A stretch of DNA of 23,595 nt from a virus. The notes below the pieces were generated by a model, which did no database searches, was not told the DNA's origin, and saw only the letters and a list, made by a program, of their open reading frames with translations. Location: the IMG/VR virus record IMGVR_UViG_3300030102_002189, positions 1 to 23,595 of that record. One strand, written 5' to 3'. The position numbers and the translations under genes are program-made. Shown piece after piece: positions 16,966 through 23,595 of the stretch (the stretch's first letter is position 1; every line of letters begins with the position of its first letter).

Positions 16966-18252
16966 TTATTTACCTATTTTAATACGCAGTCTTCCAGAAT
17001 CATCTCCACTTACAGCTCTTACCTTCATACCGCCGACTTGAGTAGTCTGTTCATGTTGTCCACGTGGATCCATGTTTACATTTTTCGCACGTGCAGAACT
17101 TTCTTTCATCGCATCGGCTTTACCTTGTTGGTAAAAGTGTTCAGCTACAGCATCTGCGTTCATTGCTGTAAATAAAGCTTTATGATAACCCTTAGCGTCA
17201 CCTATAGTCATGTCTTTATCGAGAAACCTTCCCGTAAAATTACTTAGGTCACTTTGAGTTTGTTTTACTTTACTAACATCCTTAACATTGAATCGATACC
17301 TTTTTTCCCCGACACTATATTCAAAACCTTTGAACTTATCGTTGAAAAGAGCATCAGTCTTCTTGACGAATACATTCGCCTGTCTTTCAGCTAGCTGAGA
17401 TGACTCTTTATTTTCTTTTTCGTAGCGGTTGAAAAAATCAACTGCTTTTTGCTGATCAGGTGTTAACCTACTACCAGTTTTTATCTCATCGTAATACTTA
17501 CTTTTTCTATCGTTCAAATACTTTTTAGCTTTTTGAACTTCTTCTTTGTAAAGTAGTTTTTTACGTTTAATATCTCTATCGTCGTCTTCTTCTTCGTTAA
17601 AAGAATAACTATCTTCGATTAAGAAATTAATTTCATCGTTGTTAAGATGAGGTTTAGTTGATTTATAGTATTCTACAACCAACTGATCTTGATCTAAAGC
17701 ATCGATGTCTTTGTTTAACTCTACGTAGTCCTCTAAGCTACCTCCAGTTTCGTTCATGAACTCAACTAGCTTCTCGATGTTTTCAGGTAATTCTAAATTT
17801 ACCTTTTCATCTTCTACCTCAGCGGGCTCGGGATCTTCTTCTACGTTTTTAGAAACAGTTTCCTCAGAATCTTCTTCGTCTACTACTTCTTCGAGCACCC
17901 GTACTTCGCCAGCGGGCTCTCCATCATCTTGTAAGGACTTTTCATCATCTTGTTGGGGCTCTTCATCATCTTCTGAGGACTTTTGACCATCTTCTGAGGA
18001 CTTTTCATCATCTTGTAAGGGCTTTTCTTCATTTTCATCGGAGTTTTTGCTTTTTGATTGATCGGTTGTGGCATCATCGATGGACCCAGGCACGTCCCCA
18101 CTGGGCACCCGCACTCCGGTCTCTTCATTATTTTCGCTTTGTACGCCATTTTCTTCTTGCTTAAAATTTCTTAAATCTACTTTAACGACACCGTCGTCTT
18201 GAGCTTTTTCTTGAACCAATTGTTCTTGGCTCACTTTGTTTTCTTCTTCCAT
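16966..18252 (-). CDS. Acidic scaffold-like head-assembly protein, 428 aa
   Basis: This protein is probably the internal scaffold around which capsid protein assembles, since it lies between portal and capsid genes and has scaffold-like composition. Residues 1-165 are extremely acidic and predicted disordered (NNEETGVRVPSGDVPGS, then five heptads of the type KSLQDDE at 77-111). Residues 215-330 are charged and helical (EEEDDDRDIKRKKLLYKEEV, AKKYLNDRKSKYYDEIKTGS). The C-terminus is basic (GGMKVRAVSGDDSGRLRIKI), similar to the coat-binding basic ends of P22- and T7-type scaffolds. No protease motif is present. Length is above the usual 300-residue scaffold because of the acidic extension. Alternative: a minor head protein packaged with DNA. 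Two short blocks (residues 46-50 and 116-120) use rare CGG and GC-rich codons. Confidence 0.65.
   Translation of the reverse strand: MEEENKVSQEQLVQEKAQDDGVVKVDLRNFKQEENGVQSENNEETGVRVPSGDVPGSIDDATTDQSKSKNSDENEEKPLQDDEKSSEDGQKSSEDDEEPQQDDEKSLQDDGEPAGEVRVLEEVVDEEDSEETVSKNVEEDPEPAEVEDEKVNLELPENIEKLVEFMNETGGSLEDYVELNKDIDALDQDQLVVEYYKSTKPHLNNDEINFLIEDSYSFNEEEDDDRDIKRKKLLYKEEVQKAKKYLNDRKSKYYDEIKTGSRLTPDQQKAVDFFNRYEKENKESSQLAERQANVFVKKTDALFNDKFKGFEYSVGEKRYRFNVKDVSKVKQTQSDLSNFTGRFLDKDMTIGDAKGYHKALFTAMNADAVAEHFYQQGKADAMKESSARAKNVNMDPRGQHEQTTQVGGMKVRAVSGDDSGRLRIKIGK
17920..18024 (-). repeat. Five 21-bp tandem repeats in the scaffold gene
   Basis: Five direct copies of a 21-base unit, each encoding one heptad: KPLQDDE, KSSEDGQ, KSSEDDE, EPQQDDE, KSLQDDG (residues 77-111). 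Copies share CATCATCTT or CCATCTT cores and differ mainly in positions encoding residues 2-4. The unit length is an exact multiple of three, so gain or loss of a copy keeps the frame. This makes the acidic arm a likely length-variable region. Confidence 0.85.
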
Positions 18253-18289
18253 GAATAAATAAAATATTAAAAGATACTACTAATTTATA

Positions 18290-20713
18290 TTACCTAGGTT
18301 CAAAATAACCTAATCCCATACCTCCAGTAAGAGTATCATTACCAGAGGATTCAAAATCTTTAGGTGGTTTATTGTTTTTTCTTTGGTCAATTAACTCACT
18401 TTGTTGAGAGGCTTGAATTTTAGTTCTGTCGTCTTTTCTATCCTCTTTGTACTTTTCGTTTTCTTTTCTAGCGTCTGCATCAACACCTCTAATCTGCATG
18501 TTGTACTCAAACTCCTTAGCCATAAGTTCTTTCTTGATATCAGCTTCTCTCTGTAGTTTCTGTATATCTAATTGAGACTGCAGTTGAGCTAGCTGTGCCT
18601 TGCCTTGAGAAATAACCTGTTGTTTTTGTGCCTCTGCTTGTGCTGCAACTTGTTGTGTCTGAGCGTTAGCCTGTGCTTGTGCTTGTATGTTTTGCTGAGC
18701 CATTTGTTGATCAAGCTCTCTTTTCTTACGTCTTCTGAGTTTTAATAGCTGATTAGCTAACTTAACGTTTTTAATCTCTCTAATGTCAATAGCGTCTTCA
18801 AGGTCGATGCTTTGCTGGGCGAGCGCTTGTTGTATATTGTTTTCCAACAACTGTTTTTCTTCTTCGTCAGGTGCTAGTTCTATAAAAATACCAAAGTCGT
18901 GAAGGTGAATATCGTGAAGTTCACTAATAATAGCCGTATTGTGAGCACCGATCTTATTAATCAAAGACTCTCTAGTTGGAGAAAACTCGATTACATCTGA
19001 GATACGTAGAGATAAACACTCCGATAGCTCAGCTGTAAGAAACAAGCTAGACTGTAATATATGTCTAGTAGCTGTGTTTGAATTAGCAGCCGCTAACTTC
19101 TGTACACCCACAAGAGCGTTTTTATCAGGCATAGAACCGTCACGAGCTTCGTTCAGACCCGTGACATCACGTATCATCTGCAGGTAATAGTTGTATGTGT
19201 TTATAAGCGCTCCGATCTTTTGACCACCAGCACCTGATGTAACTTCTTGAATAGGTACTTTACCCGGATTCATATCACCTTCTGACGTAAATGACCTACC
19301 AATAATACTACCCGTTTGGAAGAACATGTTGAGTGCTTCTTGCGGGTTATAGTTAGTACCATTACCTAGATCAATCTCAGCTAGACCATCAGCATCTATG
19401 TAGATACCGTCTGGCACCATTCGTGTTAACACTTGTTGTAGCTTCAAGTGAGTAAGCTGAATCATATCAGCAAAACTAGTAATTCTTGATACTAGCGACT
19501 CTATACGACCTTGGTATATACGTGGCGCTACCATGCTGTAGTTCATTTTAACTTTAGCATCATCGCTCTTAGGTCTCATCATATTTTTAGAGAGTTCCCA
19601 TTGCAACAGTATGTCAGTACCTAGGATTAAAGCTCCTTCGTAAACAACCTCTAACGATCTAGAAATTTTACCAAACTTACCTTCTAGATCAGCAGGCGGA
19701 TTAAACTGGTCGTCTTTCAATATAACCTTGCTAGCACCGCTACCCGTTTCTTTAAGCTTGTAAACCTCGTTCATGTACGTCTTGTAGTTAAAGTACAAAA
19801 CCTGAGCCGTGTTAACGTCTACAGTGTGGTTATTTCTAGGAGAGTTGCTGTAATGTCCTCTGTCGTGAATACTTTTCTTAAGTATCTCGTCAAGCTGATC
19901 ATCATCTAGTTCTGGAAACTGCTTTTTAAGCTCGTTAACAGGTACGTTCTTTACTTCACCTACGTAATATATGTCATCAAAGTACGGTGATTCTGAAAAA
20001 GAATAAACAAGCGCAGCAGGGTCAACGTACTCTACCTTAATTCCTTCAGATGTGTTGAAGCTATTTTTAACGCAAGCCATACCAAGAACGGTAAGGTCGT
20101 AGTTAAGTCTTTTTCTAATGTTCTCGTATTTGTTATCCTCGAGTAGAGTGCTAATAGCTTGCTCCTCAGCGATCTCAATAGACTGCTTGTACGAGAGCTG
20201 CATGTGTAGCTCGAGCTCTTCAGTTGTCTCAGGTAATGATTGCTTTGGATTTTCATACATTGAGATACCAAACGCTTGTTCAGCAAAGTCGTTTAATTGT
20301 TTGGTTTGCATATCCCTCAATATCGACTCCATGTAGTTAGTACGCTTTTCAATACCAAAAGGATCTTGAGCAAATGCTTTTACATCGTATGTTCTCTCTG
20401 AAATACCATTAACAACGATATCTACAAATTTAGGTATAATCGGAACTGGCTTCCAGTCTAGGTTTAGATATGATAGATCGCCATTAATAGAAAGCTCATC
20501 TTTATACTTTTGTATGGACTGCTCCCCTCTTGCGTATTGTCTACGCGTATGAAATGTTTCTTGATTACTGTGGAACCTGTAAACCCCACCGTCTCTTTTA
20601 AACCACTCGTCTTCAATAGCCTTTGCTACTTTTAAACCATATTCAGGGCTTATTTTTTCTTGATCACTAGCAACTTGACTAGGAAAATAACTTTTTACAA
20701 CTGACTCAGCCAT
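18290..20713 (-). CDS. Portal protein, 807 aa
   Basis: The portal forms the dodecameric ring at one capsid vertex through which DNA enters and leaves. The N-terminal region has RRQYARGEQSIQKYKDEL (residues 57-74) and LNLDWKPVPIIPKFVDIVVN (residues 83-102), typical of portals in large podoviruses from memory. The core (residues 150-570) includes RIESLVSRITSFADMIQLTH and MIRDVTGLNEARDGSMPD (residues 513-530), a Gly-rich turn often seen near the portal wing/stem. Residues 655-775 are a long, Gln/Ala/Lys-rich predicted coiled coil (QQMAQQNIQAQAQANAQTQQ), consistent with an extended barrel pointing into the capsid, as in P22. At 807 residues it is longer than T7-type portals (about 540) but near crAss-like ones (about 800). 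It starts four bases after the terminase stop. Confidence 0.75.
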   Translation of the reverse strand: MAESVVKSYFPSQVASDQEKISPEYGLKVAKAIEDEWFKRDGGVYRFHSNQETFHTRRQYARGEQSIQKYKDELSINGDLSYLNLDWKPVPIIPKFVDIVVNGISERTYDVKAFAQDPFGIEKRTNYMESILRDMQTKQLNDFAEQAFGISMYENPKQSLPETTEELELHMQLSYKQSIEIAEEQAISTLLEDNKYENIRKRLNYDLTVLGMACVKNSFNTSEGIKVEYVDPAALVYSFSESPYFDDIYYVGEVKNVPVNELKKQFPELDDDQLDEILKKSIHDRGHYSNSPRNNHTVDVNTAQVLYFNYKTYMNEVYKLKETGSGASKVILKDDQFNPPADLEGKFGKISRSLEVVYEGALILGTDILLQWELSKNMMRPKSDDAKVKMNYSMVAPRIYQGRIESLVSRITSFADMIQLTHLKLQQVLTRMVPDGIYIDADGLAEIDLGNGTNYNPQEALNMFFQTGSIIGRSFTSEGDMNPGKVPIQEVTSGAGGQKIGALINTYNYYLQMIRDVTGLNEARDGSMPDKNALVGVQKLAAANSNTATRHILQSSLFLTAELSECLSLRISDVIEFSPTRESLINKIGAHNTAIISELHDIHLHDFGIFIELAPDEEEKQLLENNIQQALAQQSIDLEDAIDIREIKNVKLANQLLKLRRRKKRELDQQMAQQNIQAQAQANAQTQQVAAQAEAQKQQVISQGKAQLAQLQSQLDIQKLQREADIKKELMAKEFEYNMQIRGVDADARKENEKYKEDRKDDRTKIQASQQSELIDQRKNNKPPKDFESSGNDTLTGGMGLGYFEPR

Positions 20714-20717
20714 AATC

Positions 20718-22922
20718 TTATATTATCTGCGATCTACTACCGCTATTTTTATATTTAGAAAAACCAAAATCTATAGTGGTTTTTGTTCTATCTCCTACTG
20801 GCCTGTATAAATGCCTGTTACAAGCCATAATTGCTAAGCCCGAGCTAATGGATGCATCGAACTTAGTTCTTTTGTTTATGTCGAACCTTGCCCAGTCGTT
20901 CAAGGTTCTATTCATATACATAGCTCCATAATCACCATCAGCTATTTGACCTACATTGTTTTCTATGTAAGTTTCTATAGCAGCAGCGTGAGCTTGCTTA
21001 ATATCTTCACTAGTGTTTGGAATACCTCCTATCTCTTTTTCTGTAGTAGAAAGCTTGTTCCAAACTTTATCCGGCCTGTTCATAGAAAAACCTCTATAAC
21101 CTCTTTGTTTTAAAAAATACAAAAACCTAGGTTTGTTGTTTTCTGCTAAAACAGGCATGCCATAAAAAACTAAAGCTTTGAGTATGTCCTCAAAGAATAT
21201 TTCAGCTGTTTTTGGCCTAGCAACGTATTCAAGAAAAAATAAGTTTGGTGGCGCGTTTTCCATTGAGAACTTGGTTAAACCGTGTAGAGCACCGTTAGAA
21301 CCCTTACCATCAACTGTACCGCTAATATCGTAAGAGTCACATCCAAACGCACCTACGTGTTCATTACCAGGATATTTCACCCCATTTTTTATTATCACTC
21401 GATTTTGGAGTTGTTTATCTGGTACCCAAGAAATTATAAATCTACCATTAGGATCTGGTGAGAAAAAAACATTAGTATCTTTTACACCGTTTTCCCAGTG
21501 AAAACTACCTATTGTAACTAAACCATCTCTTGATATACCTTCGTTAAAATCTATCTGATCGTATATTCTAGATAAATTAAACAGACTATTTTTAGTTTCA
21601 TCTCTAAATGCATGCTCTTCGGTGCGGGGAAACTGGCGGTAAAATTCATTTAACGCATCTTGATCACCTCTTAGTCCGTCTGCTTCGTTTTCCCAGTTCT
21701 CGACGACGCCGATGTCAATTTCATCTCCGTGTGGCCCGAGCACCGCTTGTGCGGGTGTGTCAAATACGGGGTTGCCATACTCGTCGATAAAGCCTTCATA
21801 GTTCCACTCCATCGGAATGAACAGGCTATACAGACCTGATTTCGTTTGTCCATTTTTGTTCCTTTGAGTGACGTCAGAGTCGTAATACAACTTTTTAAAG
21901 TTTTCACCACCCTTGTCAAGTGCATTTGATGTTGAACCCATCATACACTTACCAATAATACGAGAACCAAGTCTTAGACATGTTTTTGTAACACGCCAGT
22001 TATTTAATATGTTATCAGGCTTTTCCCACTTACCACTTTCATCGTGAACAAGCAACCTAAGCTTTTCACCGTCATACGAGTTATCGCCAGTATTTTTCCA
22101 GTCAATTGTAGTATCTAGTCCCTCAAGTATCTCTTCGTCTTTTTTCTTAATTGATTTTCTTGTTAGTTTAGAAGCAGGTACCCTATAAGCTAGTTCAGAC
22201 TTAGGTCTGTCCATACCGTCCTGTATAGGCTTGAAAAAGAACGGATAGTTAACTGAAATAGGAACTACTTTATCTGTAAACATCTTTTTCGCATCAGCAC
22301 CTGATTTAGATAGTATACCAAATCTAGCATCCGACGTTATGGTTGCTTGGTTAACAGTTTCAGAACTAGACATAAAGCTGAAACCACTACGTCTGTTTTT
22401 AAGATAACACATGCCATAAGATCTTGAATCTGCTTTGCATGCTTCCCAAAATATATAGAATAATCTGTTTGCCTCACGAAAGTCGGGTCTACCAACGTCA
22501 ATCTTTGACCACTGTAAGTACATGTAATGAGTGCCGGTAATATAAGTATCCACGCCATTGTTTTTAAACCAGAATCCTTCTTCTCTTCTGTTAAACTCCT
22601 CGTCAATGTATTGTTCCCATTTTTCTTTGAACTCTTCTGGATAATCCTTCCAATCAAAAACACTTTTAATTCTTGCGAGCTCTTTGGGATAATTGAATGG
22701 TGTCCACTTTTTTTCTTCAAAAGTGTGGACTTTAGTTTGTTTAGGTAAAGCTATTTTTAGGTTCTGTATTTCGTAGATATCACCAATTTGCCCTGACTTA
22801 CTAATCACAATAAAATCAAACTCTTTATTATAACCGTACTTCCATTTTTTAGCTTTATTATACCTTTTTACGGTACTCTGCTTTATCGGCTCTACTATGG
22901 TATACAATGCTTTATCGTACAT
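20718..22922 (-). CDS. terL: Terminase large subunit, 734 aa
   Basis: This is the DNA-packaging motor ATPase with a resolving nuclease. N-terminal ATPase: deviant Walker A KNRRSGFS (residues 175-182), Walker B LLVHDE (residues 290-295, with Asp294/Glu295), and coupling motif MGSTSN (residues 328-333). C-terminal RNase H-like nuclease: Asp529 in FGCDSYDISG, Glu594 in PVLAENNK, and Asp689 in TKFDASISSGLAIMA. All major catalytic acids of the family appear to be present. An N-terminal extension (residues 1-140) contains GFWFKNNGVDTYITGTHYMY, a signature I recall from terminases of large Bacteroidota podoviruses. The ATG overlaps the stop of the 92-residue gene by one base (TAATG), so translation is probably coupled, and the portal gene follows four bases after the stop. 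Residues 383-409 are encoded by a GC-rich patch. Confidence 0.9.
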   Translation of the reverse strand: MYDKALYTIVEPIKQSTVKRYNKAKKWKYGYNKEFDFIVISKSGQIGDIYEIQNLKIALPKQTKVHTFEEKKWTPFNYPKELARIKSVFDWKDYPEEFKEKWEQYIDEEFNRREEGFWFKNNGVDTYITGTHYMYLQWSKIDVGRPDFREANRLFYIFWEACKADSRSYGMCYLKNRRSGFSFMSSSETVNQATITSDARFGILSKSGADAKKMFTDKVVPISVNYPFFFKPIQDGMDRPKSELAYRVPASKLTRKSIKKKDEEILEGLDTTIDWKNTGDNSYDGEKLRLLVHDESGKWEKPDNILNNWRVTKTCLRLGSRIIGKCMMGSTSNALDKGGENFKKLYYDSDVTQRNKNGQTKSGLYSLFIPMEWNYEGFIDEYGNPVFDTPAQAVLGPHGDEIDIGVVENWENEADGLRGDQDALNEFYRQFPRTEEHAFRDETKNSLFNLSRIYDQIDFNEGISRDGLVTIGSFHWENGVKDTNVFFSPDPNGRFIISWVPDKQLQNRVIIKNGVKYPGNEHVGAFGCDSYDISGTVDGKGSNGALHGLTKFSMENAPPNLFFLEYVARPKTAEIFFEDILKALVFYGMPVLAENNKPRFLYFLKQRGYRGFSMNRPDKVWNKLSTTEKEIGGIPNTSEDIKQAHAAAIETYIENNVGQIADGDYGAMYMNRTLNDWARFDINKRTKFDASISSGLAIMACNRHLYRPVGDRTKTTIDFGFSKYKNSGSRSQII

Positions 22923-23200
22923 TACCTAGATCTTCTTTCAGCAAAACCAGAAAAAGACTTGTTATCTTCCTTCTCTACAGGCTTGTTATCTAGCATAGCC
23001 TCTTCTTCATTGATGCGGTTGAGTATTTCAAAAGCATCGAATATAGCTAGCTTTTTCGTGGCAGCGGCGTTTTTAAGTCTGTCAGCAGACACATCATCTT
23101 CAGAGTGCGTAATAATTTTTTCTTCGGCAACCTTAATAAGTTCTTCAACTGCCTTGTGCCCAGCTTGGATTATACTCTTTTTCGTATCCTTTATGTCCAT
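22922..23200 (-). CDS. Small helical protein, candidate terminase small subunit, 92 aa
   Basis: This short protein is almost entirely helical, with VEELIKVAEEKIITH (residues 18-32), then DVSADRLKNAAATKKLAIFD (residues 36-55) and a charged tail ending ERRSR. Its location immediately before the large terminase, sharing one base of its stop with the next start, is the classical place for the small subunit. At 92 residues it is shorter than typical small terminases (about 120-180), and I see no clear helix-turn-helix, so the assignment is tentative. An alternative is a virion-assembly helper or coupling peptide. Its start overlaps the end of the upstream GroES-like gene by 56 bases in another frame; the ATG at 23200 is the first in the frame. 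Confidence 0.5.
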   Translation of the reverse strand: MDIKDTKKSIIQAGHKAVEELIKVAEEKIITHSEDDVSADRLKNAAATKKLAIFDAFEILNRINEEEAMLDNKPVEKEDNKSFSGFAERRSR

Positions 23201-23595
23201 AATCTAAAGTAATCTCAGATGAGTGCACTCTGTACAGTCTCTCGTTTTCTATTACAAACTCGTATTCGCTGCGTGGCCTAAAACGAACTACGCTTCCAAC
23301 TTCTAAACCTTGGTTCTTTAAATCATCTCCTATGATCTTAAGAACACCTACGCAGTTTTTCTCTGTGGCCATAGACCATATATTATCAGACTCCACTGGT
23401 TTTACAAAGCAAAAGCCTTCTAAAGTGTTCCATTTACCATGTCTATTATACATATAGACTTGATCTGGTGCACAGAAATACGTATTCTCATCGAAGTAGC
23501 TTCTACTGTTCTTTTCGTTGCCTCTAACGTCATAAAACCTACGAAATACATTGTGATGTACTATCACGTCGTCACCAGGTTGAACACCACCACAT
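23145..23595 (-). CDS. GroES-like co-chaperonin, probably tandem domains, 5' end outside window
   Basis: Visible are 149 residues open to the right edge; an internal GTG at 23565-23567 is possible but the frame is open upstream, so I take the gene as truncated. The C-terminal part has the GroES order: EGFCFVKPVES, then CVGVLKIIGDDL, then LEVGSVVRFRPRSEYEFVIE and ERLYRVHSSEI, matching the beta-barrel pattern ending in 'VGDIVIF...EVLIMSESDI' of GroES. A second, earlier copy of the last GroES strands is visible at the window edge (GVQPGDDVIVHHNVFRRFYD), followed by a Cys/Tyr-rich loop (NTYFCAPDQVYMYN). The canonical mobile loop that binds GroEL is not obvious. T4 gp31 and RB49 CocO show that phages encode such co-chaperonins to help GroEL fold capsid protein; the position near the head genes fits. 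It could also be a structural use of the fold. Confidence 0.55.
   Translation of the reverse strand, partial: CGGVQPGDDVIVHHNVFRRFYDVRGNEKNSRSYFDENTYFCAPDQVYMYNRHGKWNTLEGFCFVKPVESDNIWSMATEKNCVGVLKIIGDDLKNQGLEVGSVVRFRPRSEYEFVIENERLYRVHSSEITLDYGHKGYEKEYNPSWAQGS

Noticed and set aside
17883-18149. 88-codon minus-strand frame with repeated KSPxKMM heptads
   Set aside because: It is the scaffold's 21-bp repeats read in another frame. The periodicity is inherited from the DNA repeat; there is no separate start context, though the basic repeat peptide is striking.
18253-18289. Bacteroidota-type promoter (TAnnTTTG) before the scaffold gene
   Set aside because: TATCTTTT is only an approximate match in a gap of 37 AT-rich bases, and no matching upstream TTG element lies at the right distance.
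22337-22720. 127-codon minus-strand frame
   Set aside because: It overlaps the terminase ATPase domain, whose Walker motifs lie in the other frame.

Overview
The window looks like one edge-to-edge piece of the virion-structure module of a tailed phage. All sixteen features lie on, or are read on, the minus strand. The genes are packed head to tail with gaps of 0-76 bases or small overlaps, so no gene-free stretch reaches 300 bases. I see no tRNA, rRNA, CRISPR array, insertion sequence or integrase. The DNA is AT-rich. None of the twelve start codons inside the window is preceded by a Shine-Dalgarno-like GGAG; the leaders are A/T-rich. That pattern is typical of Bacteroidota, so a marine or aquatic Flavobacteriia-type host is my best inference. 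Nothing in the window names the host.

In transcription order (right to left): a GroES-like protein, probably with tandem domains and cut by the right edge; a 92-residue helical protein that could be the small terminase; the large terminase, with ATPase and nuclease motifs; a portal with a long Gln/Ala coiled-coil tail; an acidic scaffold-like protein with five heptad repeats; the major capsid protein; a GC-rich hairpin; a 254-residue virion-type protein; a second hairpin; two tail-adaptor-like proteins; a 1446-residue tail tube/stabilisation protein; a small Gln/Ala-rich protein; a 482-residue protein; and a giant protein running off the left edge (at least 2168 residues visible). The giant frame is the largest gene here and spans 28% of the window. 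It is easily overlooked because its stop codon lies outside the window.

There is no tape measure, tail tube or sheath gene, and the order portal-scaffold-capsid-adaptors-nozzle-ejection proteins matches short-tailed (podovirus-type) phages. The last three genes fit the layout of the T7 gp14-gp15-gp16 internal proteins, which are ejected to form a channel through the cell envelope. The giant protein carries an HEVLH zinc-metallopeptidase motif (residues 865-869), suggesting it delivers an enzyme into the host or acts in virion maturation. The sizes of terminase, portal, capsid and stabilisation protein also fit crAss-like phages and Cellulophaga podoviruses. That family assignment is from memory and would need a tree.

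Assembly can be read as follows: the GroES-like protein may help host GroEL fold the capsid protein; capsid protein assembles on the scaffold around the portal; the terminase packs DNA; the adaptors and stabilisation protein close the neck and build the short tail; and the three ejection candidates are loaded inside for delivery.
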